From VXNE01 sp963665455 (GTDB lineage Bacteria; Pseudomonadota; Gammaproteobacteria; Pseudomonadales; Azotimanducaceae): a stretch of DNA of 64,000 nucleotides. The notes under the pieces are model-generated. The model searched no databases. It saw only the letters and a list, made by a program, of their open reading frames with translations, and had not been told where the DNA came from. The DNA lies in the NCBI GenBank assembly GCA_963665455.1, contig OY762279.1, positions 1,054,001-1,118,000 on the forward strand. Direction: 5' to 3'. A program made the translations under genes and the position numbers. The first letter of the stretch is position 1. Each line of letters begins with the position of its first letter. Shown here one piece after another: positions 39,991 to 48,363 of the stretch.

Positions 39991-40859
39991 TCACTCGTTC
40001 AGCTCGACGATCGCGGCACCCGCGGCGAAATCGCCCGACGCCGGAATCGCTCCCATGACACCCTCCGAGAAGCCGAGGGAGCCGCTCATCGTGTGCCCGA
40101 TCATGTCGAGCAGGTCCCTCGGGAGTTCGCGGGCGATCTCTCTCGGCACCGCGAGGGACTGGTTCTCTTCCTGCCGCAGCCATCCGACCGAGTACGTCAG
40201 GATCACGCCGTAGCGCCAGTCCTCGGAGACATTCGCTCCGCCCGCGTGCAGCGTCCCACCCAGCCAGATGAGAACCGAACCGGCCTCCATCTCGGCGGAG
40301 ACGATCTCTTCCGCCGTCGCCCGCCGCTCCCGGGGCCAGCGGTGGCTGCCGGGCACGAGCAGCGTCGCACCGTTCTCCACCGTGAAGTCCGTCACCGACC
40401 ACATCGTGGCCACGATGAGATTGGGGCGCGGCAGGGGGAAGAAATGGAAGGAGTCCTCCTCGCGATGCAGCACCTGCTTGCGCGCCCCTGGACCGATCTC
40501 GATGGCGCCGGTGACGTGTAGCTGGTAGCGGTCGTCACAGTTGGGCAGGAGGAAGTGGTCGCACAGGTCTTCGCCAGCGGGTGCATGATCCACTCCCGCG
40601 CCGTCTCCGAGCGCGCGACCATGGACCCGATGCGCCGCGTATAGCCGGGGAAGAACGCCTTGGGGTCATCGCCCTCCCACACGCGGGCGCGACCCATGCC
40701 CGCGGCCAGTTCTCGCCGCAACCGGTCGCGCTCCGCGGCACCGGTCACCCCAGTAATCACCAGGCAACCCGCCTCCTCCAGCGGGGCGATACCCGTTTCC
40801 GCCAGGTCCTCGAGGCGCACCTCGGGAATTGTCGCCGTCTCCGTCGCCGCCACGTTCAT
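39991..40859 (-). pseudogene. Phytanoyl-CoA-dioxygenase-family gene with a one-base frameshift
   Basis: The start at ATG 40859 (MNVAATETATIPEV) reads to EWIMHPLAK; the rest of the protein (LCDHFLLPNCDDRYQLH onward to the stop at 39991) is in the next frame. Compared with the intact tandem paralogue at 40946-41812, one base is missing around 40568-40572; adding it restores one frame of about 289 residues. The C-terminal part retains the iron-ligand region HREED and GSHRW. Either a genuine inactivating mutation or an assembly error. As read, the product would be truncated after the first third. Confidence 0.82.
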
Positions 40860-40945
40860 CGGAAGCCTCCCCCGCGTCGTCCCGCCAAAGATACCGCAGA
40901 CCCGCGGAAGTCGATCCCCGGTCCATGACGCGGCGATATCGCGCC

Positions 40946-41812
40946 CTACCGGTTCATCTCCATGATCCCGTCGTAGGCCGGCGTCCCCTTGCCAAAGCCC
41001 CGGTCGGACAACCCCAGCAGACCGTTCGTCGTGTGCCCGATCATGTCGAGCAGGTCCTTCGGCAGCTCCCGGGCTAGCTGCTCCGGCACTGCCAGGGCCT
41101 GGTTCTCTTCCTGACGCACCCAGCCGACGGAGTAGGTCAGGATGACCCCGTAGCGCCAGTTGTCCGAGACGTTCGCTCCGGCTCCGTGGAGCGTCCCGCC
41201 GAGCCAGACCAGCACCGAACCGGCCTCCATTTCCGTGGCGGCGATTTCTTCCTCCCTCGGGCGGCGCTCCTTGGCCCAGCGGTGGCTGCCCGGCACCAAC
41301 AGCGTTCCGCCGTTGTCCGCCGTGAAGTCCGACACGGCCCACATCGTGGCCAGAACCAGGTTCGGCCGCGGCAGCGGGAAGTAGGGCAGCGTGTCCTCCT
41401 CCCGATGCAGGAGCTGCTTGTGCGCGCCCGGACCGACCTCAAGGGCGCTCGTCAGGTGCAACTGGTACCGGTCGTCGCAGTTCGGCTGGAGGAAGTGATC
41501 GCAGAGGCGTCTGGGCATCGGGTGCATGATCCAGTCGCGCACGACGTCGGAACGCCGGACGAGCGAGATGATGCGGCGCGTGTGCCCGGGGAAGAAAGCT
41601 CCCGGGTCATTACCCTCCTGTACACGCGTGCGTGCCATGTAAGGCGCCAGTTCCGTTCGCAGGCGCTGGCGCCCCGAGCGCGTTGCGACCCCGGTGACGA
41701 CGAGGCAGCCGGCGTCCTCGAGGGCGGGGATGCCGTCCGTCTCCAAGCGGTCGATGTTCGTCGTCGGGATGGTCGCCCGGCCCGTCGCCACCGCTTCCGC
41801 CGTCGCCGTCAT
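40946..41812 (-). CDS. Phytanoyl-CoA-dioxygenase-family (PhyH) oxygenase
   Basis: 288-residue protein of the PhyH superfamily of Fe(II)/2-oxoglutarate oxygenases. Iron ligands are expected in LLHREED (about 135-141) and GSHRW (about 173), with a conserved Arg toward the C-terminus. It shares most of its sequence with the broken neighbour at 39991-40859, so the two arose by tandem duplication. It lies between a DAACS symporter (27 bp upstream) and the duplicate. PhyH proteins are numerous in marine and host-associated bacteria and act on diverse substrates, so none can be assigned. Confidence 0.85.
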   Translation of the reverse strand: MTATAEAVATGRATIPTTNIDRLETDGIPALEDAGCLVVTGVATRSGRQRLRTELAPYMARTRVQEGNDPGAFFPGHTRRIISLVRRSDVVRDWIMHPMPRRLCDHFLQPNCDDRYQLHLTSALEVGPGAHKQLLHREEDTLPYFPLPRPNLVLATMWAVSDFTADNGGTLLVPGSHRWAKERRPREEEIAATEMEAGSVLVWLGGTLHGAGANVSDNWRYGVILTYSVGWVRQEENQALAVPEQLARELPKDLLDMIGHTTNGLLGLSDRGFGKGTPAYDGIMEMNR

Positions 41813-41839
41813 GCCGTCTCCGCCGCTCTCGATACGTCC

Positions 41840-43144
41840 TCAGGCCGCCGCCGGGCGAGCTTGCGCGAACGGCAGATCCTCCCCTTCGCCCTTCGCCACC
41901 AGCGCGGTGACGGAAAGGTCGCCCGTGACATTCACCGCGGTGCGGCACATGTCGAGCACCCGGTCCACCGCGAGCACGAGCGCGATGGCCTCCGCCGGCA
42001 GCCCCACGGCCGGCAGGATCAGCGCGATGGCGACGAGGCTCGCCGAGGGGATGCCCGCCACGCCGATGGACGTCAGCAACGCCAGCAGCACGATGAACAG
42101 TTGCTGCATGAAGGTGAGGTCCACGCCCAAGACCTGCGCGATGAAGATGACCACCACGCACTCGTACAGCGCCGTGCCGTCCATGTTCACCGTCGCGCCG
42201 AGGGGTAGGACAAAGCTCGTGACGCGCTTCGACACGCCCGCCTGCTCCGCACTGTTCATGCTGACGGGCAGGGTCGCCGACGAAGAGGCCGTCGAGAACG
42301 CGGTCAGCTGCGCCGGGAGCACCTTCCCGTAGTACGCGTAGGGGCTCAGCCCGCCGACCAGTCGCAATAGCAGCGGCAGCCAGCCGAAGAAGTGGATGGC
42401 GAGCGCCGCCAGCACCGTGAGGAAGAAGAGGAGCAGGGCGCCCAGCACCCCGAACCCGGAAACGATGAACGTCTTGCCGACCAGGGCGAACACGCCGATG
42501 GGCGCGAAGCGCATGATCCACATCGTGATCATGATCATCACTTGGTGGACGCCTTCCCAGAAACTGCGCAGCGTGTCGGCGGTCGACCCGGTGAGCTTCG
42601 ACAGGAAGTAGCCGAATACGACGCCGACGAAGATCAACGCCAGGAGCTGCGTCTCGGCGGCGGCTTCGAAGATGTTCGGCGGGATCGCCCGGGAGATGAT
42701 GCCGATGAGGTCCGCCATCGTGCGGCCCTCGACGCTCGCCATCACGCCCGTCGCGTCCGGCAGCGCGTTGCGCATCGCCTGGGCGGATTCCGTCGTGCCG
42801 GGGCCGATCACGTTGACTAGGATAATGCCGGTGAAGATCGCGAAGAATCCGGTCACGACATAGAGGCCCACGGTCTTGCCGCCGACGCGCCCGAAGGCGC
42901 CGCCGCTCACCATGTTGCCGACGCCGACGATGATGGACGCCAGGATCAGCGGCACCACGACCATCTTGAGGGCGTTGATGAACAGGCCGCCCAGGAAGTC
43001 CAGGACACCCACCAACGAGGCCCCGAAGATCGTCGTTTCCGGACTCGACGGCCACGCCACCAGCGCGGCTAGCACCAACGCCGCAACGATTTGCCAATGC
43101 AAGGGCAGGCCGACCACGCGGCCCCACACGCTGTTCTCGCTCAT
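41840..43144 (-). CDS. Dicarboxylate/amino acid:cation symporter (DAACS, GltP-like)
   Basis: 434-residue inner-membrane symporter of the glutamate/aspartate:Na+ or H+ family, with eight membrane helices and two re-entrant hairpins. The HP1 serine motif is ASSSATLPVS, the TM7 motif NMDGT, HP2 is VAGIPSAS, and TM8 has DMCRTAVNVTGD, where the Arg in CRT favours acidic substrates such as glutamate or aspartate. ATG at 43144 is preceded by GGAGGAAGG. It is the first gene of the leftward accessory operon ending in the SDR. Confidence 0.92.
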   Translation of the reverse strand: MSENSVWGRVVGLPLHWQIVAALVLAALVAWPSSPETTIFGASLVGVLDFLGGLFINALKMVVVPLILASIIVGVGNMVSGGAFGRVGGKTVGLYVVTGFFAIFTGIILVNVIGPGTTESAQAMRNALPDATGVMASVEGRTMADLIGIISRAIPPNIFEAAAETQLLALIFVGVVFGYFLSKLTGSTADTLRSFWEGVHQVMIMITMWIMRFAPIGVFALVGKTFIVSGFGVLGALLLFFLTVLAALAIHFFGWLPLLLRLVGGLSPYAYYGKVLPAQLTAFSTASSSATLPVSMNSAEQAGVSKRVTSFVLPLGATVNMDGTALYECVVVIFIAQVLGVDLTFMQQLFIVLLALLTSIGVAGIPSASLVAIALILPAVGLPAEAIALVLAVDRVLDMCRTAVNVTGDLSVTALVAKGEGEDLPFAQARPAAA

Positions 43145-43188
43145 CCGCCTTCCTCCTGTTTGACCTTCTGCCCGTGGACGCCGTGCGG

Positions 43189-43356
43189 TCAGCCGATCTC
43201 GATCATCTCGAAATCTTCCTTGCCGACCCCGCACTCCGGACAGACGAAGTCCTCCGGCACGTCCTCCCAGGCCGTCCCAGGGGCGATGCCGTCGTCCTCG
43301 TAGCCCTCTGCCTCGTCATAAATCCAACCGCAGACGATGCACTGCCATTTCTTCAC
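43189..43356 (-). CDS. Rubredoxin
   Basis: 55-residue iron-sulfur electron carrier. The GTG at 43356 gives the usual VKKWQCIVCGWIYDEAEG start; the open frame continues upstream with non-family sequence. Two CxxC knuckles, CIVC (6-9) and CPEC (near 39-42), ligate one Fe. DGIAPGTAWEDVPEDFVCPECGVGKEDFEMIE is typical. In pseudomonads rubredoxins feed alkane hydroxylases or flavodiiron enzymes; no such partner is visible here. It diverges from ubiA. Confidence 0.95.
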   Translation of the reverse strand: MKKWQCIVCGWIYDEAEGYEDDGIAPGTAWEDVPEDFVCPECGVGKEDFEMIEIG

Positions 43357-43459
43357 GGTCGTTCGCTTCGTCCTTCCGGGCCGAGCCCGTCCTTTCGCTT
43401 TCGCGGCGCAAATCCGACACACTCGCGGCCCCGAAGAATAACCCGTTTCGCATGCGCCC

Positions 43460-44332
43460 ATGCCCGGGAGACTGGTCGGCTACCTGCAACTGATGCGCCT
43501 CGACAAGCCCGTCGGGACGCTGCTCCTGCTCTGGCCGACGCTTGCGGCCCTCTGGATCGCCGCAGAGGGGACGCCGCCCTGGCCCATCGTCGCCGCGTTC
43601 GTGGCCGGAACCTTCCTGATGCGCGCCGGGGGGTGCGTCGTCAACGACCTGGCGGACCGGGACTTCGATCCCCATGTGCGGCGCACCGCGGAGCGACCCC
43701 TCGCGACCGGGCGCGTGTCGCGTCTGGAAGCCGGGGGGGTGTTCGCGGTGCTCGCGCTGCTTGCCTTGGCGGTGGTGATGACGCTCAACACGGCGACGCG
43801 CCTGCTCGCGGTGGCAGGGCTCCTCATCGCGGTCGCCTACCCGTTCATGAAGCGCTACACGCACCTGCCGCAACTCGTGCTCGGGGTGGCGTTCAGTTGG
43901 GGCATCCCGATGGCGTTCGCGGCGGTCACGGGCGGGGTGCCGGCGGTGGGCTGGCTGCTGTTCCTCGCGAGCATGCTCTGGATCGTGGCCTACGACACGG
44001 AGTACGCGATGGTGGACCGCCGCGACGACCTCCGCGCCGGCATCAAGTCCATCGCCATCCTCTTCGGCCACGCGGATCGGGCGATGATCGGGGGCCTGCA
44101 AGCGGGGACCCTAGGCATGCTCGTGCTCGTCGGCGTGAACGCGGGGCTGGGGGTGGCGTGGTTCGTCGCCCTCGCCGCCGCAGCAGCGCTCTTCGCCTAT
44201 CAGCAGCACTTGATTCGCCGGCGCGAGGAAGCCGGGTGCTTCGCGGCCTTCCGCAACAACACCTGGGTCGGGTTCGCGCTCTTCGCCGGGGCCGTCGCCG
44301 ACCACGCGCTCCCGTCCGGGGCAACGGCGTGA
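43460..44332 (+). CDS. ubiA: 4-Hydroxybenzoate polyprenyltransferase UbiA
   Basis: Inner-membrane prenyltransferase adding the polyprenyl tail to 4-hydroxybenzoate in ubiquinone synthesis. 290 residues with nine or so hydrophobic helices. The first Asp-rich motif is NDLADRDFD (about 62-70), the second DTEYAMVDRRDD (about 174-185), both with the acidic residues that bind Mg-pyrophosphate. MRLDKPVGTLLLLWPTL at the start is diagnostic. Usually paired with ubiC; no ubiC is present here. The stop overlaps the next gene by four bases, coupling it to the TRAP genes, an unusual combination. Confidence 0.95.
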   Translation: MPGRLVGYLQLMRLDKPVGTLLLLWPTLAALWIAAEGTPPWPIVAAFVAGTFLMRAGGCVVNDLADRDFDPHVRRTAERPLATGRVSRLEAGGVFAVLALLALAVVMTLNTATRLLAVAGLLIAVAYPFMKRYTHLPQLVLGVAFSWGIPMAFAAVTGGVPAVGWLLFLASMLWIVAYDTEYAMVDRRDDLRAGIKSIAILFGHADRAMIGGLQAGTLGMLVLVGVNAGLGVAWFVALAAAAALFAYQQHLIRRREEAGCFAAFRNNTWVGFALFAGAVADHALPSGATA

Positions 44333-44817
44333 TCGAGGGCGTCATCGAGCGGCTCATCGACTGGACCGGCCGCGCGGTCGCGTGGCTGACCTTCGCCATG
44401 ATCGTCGTGACCTGCGTGGTGGTCGTGCTGCGGTATGGCTTCGACGCCAGCGCGATCATGCTGCAGGAATCCGTGATCTACATGCACGGCGCCGTGTTCA
44501 TGCTGGGCCTCGCGTACACGGCGCAACACGACGGCCACGTGCGCGTCGATGTGCTGTACGGGCGGGCGTCGCCGCGCGCACGCGGCGTCGTCAACCTCGT
44601 GGGCCATCTGGTGCTCACGATCCCGCTTTGCGCGACGATCTTCCTGACGAGCCTCGACTACGTGGCCAATTCGTGGTCCATCCTTGAAGGATCCCAGGAA
44701 GTCGGCGGCATCCCCGCGGTCTTCGCGCTGAAGACCCTCATCCCGCTCTCCGCCGCCATGCTGATCGCCCAGGCGGCCGTGCAGGCCGTGCAGGAGTTTC
44801 GGGCGCTCCGCGCGTGA
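44329..44817 (+). CDS. dctQ: TRAP transporter small membrane subunit (DctQ)
   Basis: 162-residue DctQ-type subunit with four hydrophobic helices (VAWLTFAMIVVTCVVVVLRYG, ESVIYMHGAVFMLGLAY, NLVGHLVLTIPLCATIFL, LIPLSAAMLIAQAAV). The motifs WSILEGSQEVGG and HVRVDVLYGR, typical of the 2-oxoacid/TakP-type DctQ group, are present. GTG at 44329 overlaps ubiA. It pairs with the large subunit immediately downstream (4-bp overlap). The cognate binding protein is probably the dctP gene at 47.2-48.4 kb, facing it. Confidence 0.9.
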   Translation: MIEGVIERLIDWTGRAVAWLTFAMIVVTCVVVVLRYGFDASAIMLQESVIYMHGAVFMLGLAYTAQHDGHVRVDVLYGRASPRARGVVNLVGHLVLTIPLCATIFLTSLDYVANSWSILEGSQEVGGIPAVFALKTLIPLSAAMLIAQAAVQAVQEFRALRA

Positions 44818-46196
44818 TCGAGTTCCTGCCCCTCGTCATGTTCGCCGTGGTGTTCGCGGCGCTCATCGCCGGCTACGCCGTGGCGCCCACCCTGGCGGGC
44901 GTGGCCCTGCTGTTCGCGTTCGGCGGCGCGCTGTTCGGCGTCTTCGACCTCAAGGACCTCGGCTTCCTGCCGGGACGGCTGTTCGGCATCGTCACGAACC
45001 AGACGCTCATCGCGGTGCCGCTGTTCGTCGCGATGGGCGTCACGCTGGAGCGCACGCGCATCGCCGAGACCCTGCTCGAAAGCCTCTCGGCGCTCCTCGG
45101 CCGCATGCGCGGCGGGCTCGGCATCGCGGTGACCCTCGTGGGCATGATGATGGCGGCGAGCACGGGCATCGTCGGCGCCACCGTGGTGACGCTCGGCCTG
45201 CTGTCGCTGCCGACGATGCTGCGCCATGGGTATGACCCGAAGCTCGCCACGGGCACCATCTGCGCGACGGGCACCCTGGGCCAGATCATCCCGCCGTCCA
45301 TCGCGCTCGTGCTGCTCGGCGACGTGCTGTCGAGCGCCTATCAACAGGCGCAGCTCGGGCTCGGGGTGTTCTCGCCGAAGACGGTCTCAGTGGGGGATCT
45401 CTTTGCCGGGGCACTCGTGCCGGGGCTGGTACTCGTCGGACTCTATCTCGGCTACATCGCCGTAACGGCCTTGTTTCGGCCGGAGCGGGCACCGGCGCGG
45501 CGCGACCCGGACGCCGATGAAGCCGCTCCGGCGATGCCGCTAGGGCAACTGTTCCGCGGCCTCGCGCCCCCCATCCTACTCATCGCCGCCGTACTCGGCT
45601 CCATCCTCGCGGGGTACGCCACGCCCACGGAGGCCGCCGGCGTCGGCGCGATGGGCGCGCTCCTGCTCGCCGTGGCCTACCGGGCCTTGTCCTGGTCCGT
45701 GCTCCGAGAGGTCGGCGTCTCGACGGTGAAGACCACGTCGATGGTCTTCTTCATCCTAATCGGCGCGTCGGTCTTCTCTCTCGTTTTCCGAGGCTACGGC
45801 GGCGACGAACTGGTGGGCGGCCTGTTCGCGGACATGCCCGGCGGCGTGGTCGGGGCCACGATCATCGTGATGGTGGTGATCTTCCTCCTCGGCTTCCTCC
45901 TCGACTTCATCGAGATCACCTACGTCGTCGTACCCATCGTGGGCCCGATCCTGCTGGCGATGGGCCTCGATCCGGTGTGGCTCGGCGTGATGATCGCGGT
46001 GAACTTGCAGACGTCGTTCCTGACGCCGCCGTTCGGGTTCTCGCTGTTCTACCTGCGCGGGGTGGCACCGGCGGAGGTAGCGACCCTCGACATCTACCGG
46101 GGGGTGGCGCCCTTCATCGTGTTGCAGTTGGGGCTGTTGGCGCTGTTGGCATTCGTGCCGGAGTTGGCGACCTGGTTGCCGGGGGTGTTGTATTGA
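44814..46196 (+). CDS. dctM: TRAP transporter large membrane subunit (DctM)
   Basis: 460-residue large permease subunit of a tripartite ATP-independent periplasmic transporter; elevator-type, around twelve membrane helices plus hairpins. AASTGIVGATVVTLGLLSLPTML, GTLGQIIPPSIALVLLGD, GYATPTEAAGVGAMGAL and TSFLTPPFGFSLFYLRGVAP are DctM signature blocks. The central loop (RPERAPARRDPDADEA) is charged and variable. GTG 44814 overlaps dctQ. Substrate unknown, but the subunit subtype and the facing lipoprotein fit a 2-oxo- or hydroxy-carboxylate. Confidence 0.93.
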   Translation: MIEFLPLVMFAVVFAALIAGYAVAPTLAGVALLFAFGGALFGVFDLKDLGFLPGRLFGIVTNQTLIAVPLFVAMGVTLERTRIAETLLESLSALLGRMRGGLGIAVTLVGMMMAASTGIVGATVVTLGLLSLPTMLRHGYDPKLATGTICATGTLGQIIPPSIALVLLGDVLSSAYQQAQLGLGVFSPKTVSVGDLFAGALVPGLVLVGLYLGYIAVTALFRPERAPARRDPDADEAAPAMPLGQLFRGLAPPILLIAAVLGSILAGYATPTEAAGVGAMGALLLAVAYRALSWSVLREVGVSTVKTTSMVFFILIGASVFSLVFRGYGGDELVGGLFADMPGGVVGATIIVMVVIFLLGFLLDFIEITYVVVPIVGPILLAMGLDPVWLGVMIAVNLQTSFLTPPFGFSLFYLRGVAPAEVATLDIYRGVAPFIVLQLGLLALLAFVPELATWLPGVLY

Positions 46197-46219
46197 CTCG
46201 GCCGCTTCCGGGACGGGCG

Positions 46220-46642
46220 TCAGATCGCCGCCGTCCCGAGCGATTGGATGAAGTGAATTCCCGGCACGACCTTGCGGCTAAGCCGTTCGTCGTTCGTGAT
46301 GAACAGGTCCACGCTCGCTACCGACGCGCAGGCGAGTTGAATCGCATCGGGTGGCCGAATCGACCGGTCTCGGCGAATCGCGGCGAAAGGCCTTGCCGCC
46401 ACCTCGTCGAACGGCACGATGGTGGCGGTACCGGCGATCGCCTGCTCGTAGTCGCGGCTCAGGGTCTCGTCGCCCGCTTCCACGGGCTTCACCAGCACCT
46501 CACCCAGGGTGAGGGCCGACGTGACCAATTCGTCCCTGCGCTCGATCATGCGGTTGCGCAGCATCACTACACGCTCCGTCGCCTCGCCCTTGTCCTCGAG
46601 AAGATAGACGAAGAGGTTGGTGTCCCAGAAGATCCGGCTCAT
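46220..46642 (-). CDS. PIN-domain toxin (VapC-like ribonuclease)
   Basis: 140-residue PIN domain protein. The acidic metal-binding residues are in place: Asp7 (FWDTN), Glu48 (TLGEVL), Asp99 (PPDAIQLACA) and Asp118 (ITNDER). Expected activity is a Mg-dependent single-strand ribonuclease, probably a toxin. It is the second gene of a leftward pair, overlapping the 162-residue gene by four bases. The pair sits between the convergent TRAP membrane and binding-protein genes. Cognate-antitoxin status of the upstream protein is inferred from coupling alone. Confidence 0.88.
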   Translation of the reverse strand: MSRIFWDTNLFVYLLEDKGEATERVVMLRNRMIERRDELVTSALTLGEVLVKPVEAGDETLSRDYEQAIAGTATIVPFDEVAARPFAAIRRDRSIRPPDAIQLACASVASVDLFITNDERLSRKVVPGIHFIQSLGTAAI

Positions 46643-47127
46643 CTCCAGTCAGCCCGCAGCCGTTGAACGTACGCGTCCGCGTCTTCGTCCCGCCAGAGTT
46701 CGCGGCCACGTCCACGGAGGGCCAGGATCGGATCGTTCTGGGCATCGACCACCTCCGAAACATAGTCGCCCGCATACCAATCGATCAGGCCTCGATAGTC
46801 GCCGGGAATCTCGTCGCGCCGGGGTAGCGACTTGCCGTTGACGCGAAGCGGGTGACACGGATCCCCCGGCCGGAACAGGCGCCGGCGTCCGGTTGCCGTC
46901 TCAACAAGCATCCGATAGCGCCCAGGATTGGGCGGCTTGTTGGCCACGCAATGAAGGTAAACATGGACCTTGACGCCCGGACGCAGTGTCTTGGCGCCGG
47001 TAATCCCCGTCGATTCCGCCTGCGCCACGATTTCTGCGATCGCGAAGTCGTCTCGGTCGGGACGCTTGCGATGCAGCGACGCCGTCGCGATCCAGACTTC
47101 ATCGGCTACACGAACCCGGTTTTCCAT
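46639..47127 (-). CDS. Unnamed 162-residue partner of the PIN protein (candidate antitoxin)
   Basis: Starts at ATG 47127 (MENRVRVADEVWIATASLHR); a further in-frame stretch upstream looks non-coding. No Shine-Dalgarno is strong. The sequence has a helical start, then a beta-rich core (VHVYLHCVANKPPNPGRYR, GRRRLFRPGDPCHP) and an acidic/aromatic end (LIDWYAGDYVSEVVDAQNDPILAL). It does not resemble VapB, Phd or MazE. I have only a vague memory of similar conserved hypothetical proteins beside PIN genes, so family membership is not established. The 4-bp overlap with the toxin gene, antitoxin-first order and small repeats upstream fit a toxin-antitoxin operon. Confidence 0.7.
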   Translation of the reverse strand: MENRVRVADEVWIATASLHRKRPDRDDFAIAEIVAQAESTGITGAKTLRPGVKVHVYLHCVANKPPNPGRYRMLVETATGRRRLFRPGDPCHPLRVNGKSLPRRDEIPGDYRGLIDWYAGDYVSEVVDAQNDPILALRGRGRELWRDEDADAYVQRLRADWR

Positions 47128-47155
47128 GAGCTTAGTTTCTCGTTTTGAACAAGGA

Positions 47156-47170
47156 TTACCAAGTTTACCA
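47156..47170. repeat. TTACCA direct repeats upstream of the PIN operon
   Basis: TTACCA occurs at 47156 and 47165 (period 9), about 30 bp before the operon start in an AT-richer stretch. They could be an operator for autoregulation; two short copies are also compatible with chance. Confidence 0.35.
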
Positions 47171-47233
47171 TGCTCGCAATACGGCAGGCCAGACCCAGAG
47201 TCGGCGTCGGTGTACAAAGACGGGGCTGGCCAT

Positions 47234-48355
47234 TCAACGGCTCACCGCCGCCCGCGTCTCCAGATACGACTGCTCCGTGATCGCGTGGTAGTCCTGCACG
47301 CGCTCTTGGAACGCCCGGTAGGAGTCCAGGATCCGCTGCGACAGCTCGTCCGTCGCCGCCGTCTCGCGCAGCACGTCCTCGGAGAGTTCCGCGAAGCGGG
47401 CCAGCACGTCGTCGGGGAGGCGGCGCATCTCGACGCCGTGTTCCTGCACGAGGGTCTGGAGCGCCGCGGCGTTGCGGGCGGTGAATTCGTCGAGCATGTC
47501 CTGGTTCACGGCGCGGCAGGCCGTCTCCAGCATGGCCCGGAGGTCCGGCGGGAGCGAGTCGAGGGCCTCCCGGTTGACGAGGGCCTCGATGGCCGGGCCG
47601 GGTTCGTGCCAGCCGGGGTAGTAGTAGTACTGGGCGATCCCCTGTAGCCCGAGCGCAAGGTCGTTGTAGGGGCCGACCCACTCGGTCGCGTCGATGACGC
47701 CGGTCTGCAGCGCCGTGAATATCTCGGACCCCGGCATTGCCACGGGGACGCCCCCCGCCCGTTCGAGCACCTCGCCCCCGATGCCGGGGATGCGCATCTT
47801 GAGGCCCTGCAGGTCCTCCAGGGCGTTGATCTCCTTGTTGAACCAGCCGGCCATCTGTACACCGCTGTTGCCCGCCGCCAGCGGGACGACGCCGAACGGT
47901 TCGTAGAGTTCGCGCCAGAGTTCGAGGCCACCGCCGTAGTGCAGCCAGCCGTTCATCTCCTGGGCGTTCAGGCCGAACGGCACCGTGGCGAAGATGGCGG
48001 CGATCGGGGCCTTGCCGCGCCAATAGTAGGCGGCGCCGTGGCCCATCTCAGCGCTTCCCTCCGCGACGGCGTCGAACACCTCGAAGGCGGGGACGAGTTC
48101 GCCGGCGGCGTAGACCTTGATCTGGAACCGTCCCGCGGACATCTCCTCGACCAAATCCGCCAGCCGCTCCGGGGCGGTGCCGAGGGCGGGGAGGTTCTTC
48201 GGCCAAGTCGTGACCAGCTTCCACTCGAAGGTGCGGGCGTCCGTGGCCGCCCCAGCGTCCGACCCGGCCGACGTGCCGGCCTCCGGCGCACAAGCACCCA
48301 ACGTTCCCACCAGCGCGGCCACCGCCGCCACGCGTAGCCCGTGTCGCACGTTCAT
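47234..48355 (-). CDS. dctP: TRAP transporter substrate-binding lipoprotein (DctP)
   Basis: 373-residue TRAP periplasmic binding protein anchored as a lipoprotein: MNVRHGLRVAAVAALVGTLGAC has a lipobox LGAC with Cys22. FEWKLVTTWPKNLPALGTAPERLADLVEEMSAGRF, GGEVLERAGGVPVAMPGSEIFTALQTGVIDATEWVGPYND and YYYPGWHEPG match the 2-oxoacid-binding TakP/DctP group (Trp and Arg ligand region). It would deliver substrate to DctQM encoded convergently at 44.3-46.2 kb. It follows uvrD on the same strand after eight bases, so it is transcribed with glmUS-uvrD unless it has its own promoter. Confidence 0.92.
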   Translation of the reverse strand: MNVRHGLRVAAVAALVGTLGACAPEAGTSAGSDAGAATDARTFEWKLVTTWPKNLPALGTAPERLADLVEEMSAGRFQIKVYAAGELVPAFEVFDAVAEGSAEMGHGAAYYWRGKAPIAAIFATVPFGLNAQEMNGWLHYGGGLELWRELYEPFGVVPLAAGNSGVQMAGWFNKEINALEDLQGLKMRIPGIGGEVLERAGGVPVAMPGSEIFTALQTGVIDATEWVGPYNDLALGLQGIAQYYYYPGWHEPGPAIEALVNREALDSLPPDLRAMLETACRAVNQDMLDEFTARNAAALQTLVQEHGVEMRRLPDDVLARFAELSEDVLRETAATDELSQRILDSYRAFQERVQDYHAITEQSYLETRAAVSR

Positions 48356-48363
48356 CGTCTTCC

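Noticed and set aside
40392..41342. 316-codon frame across both PhyH genes
   Set aside because: Only the portion 40859 to about 40570 is the true frame of the broken PhyH gene; the rest reads other frames of the intact paralogue and frameshifted codons.
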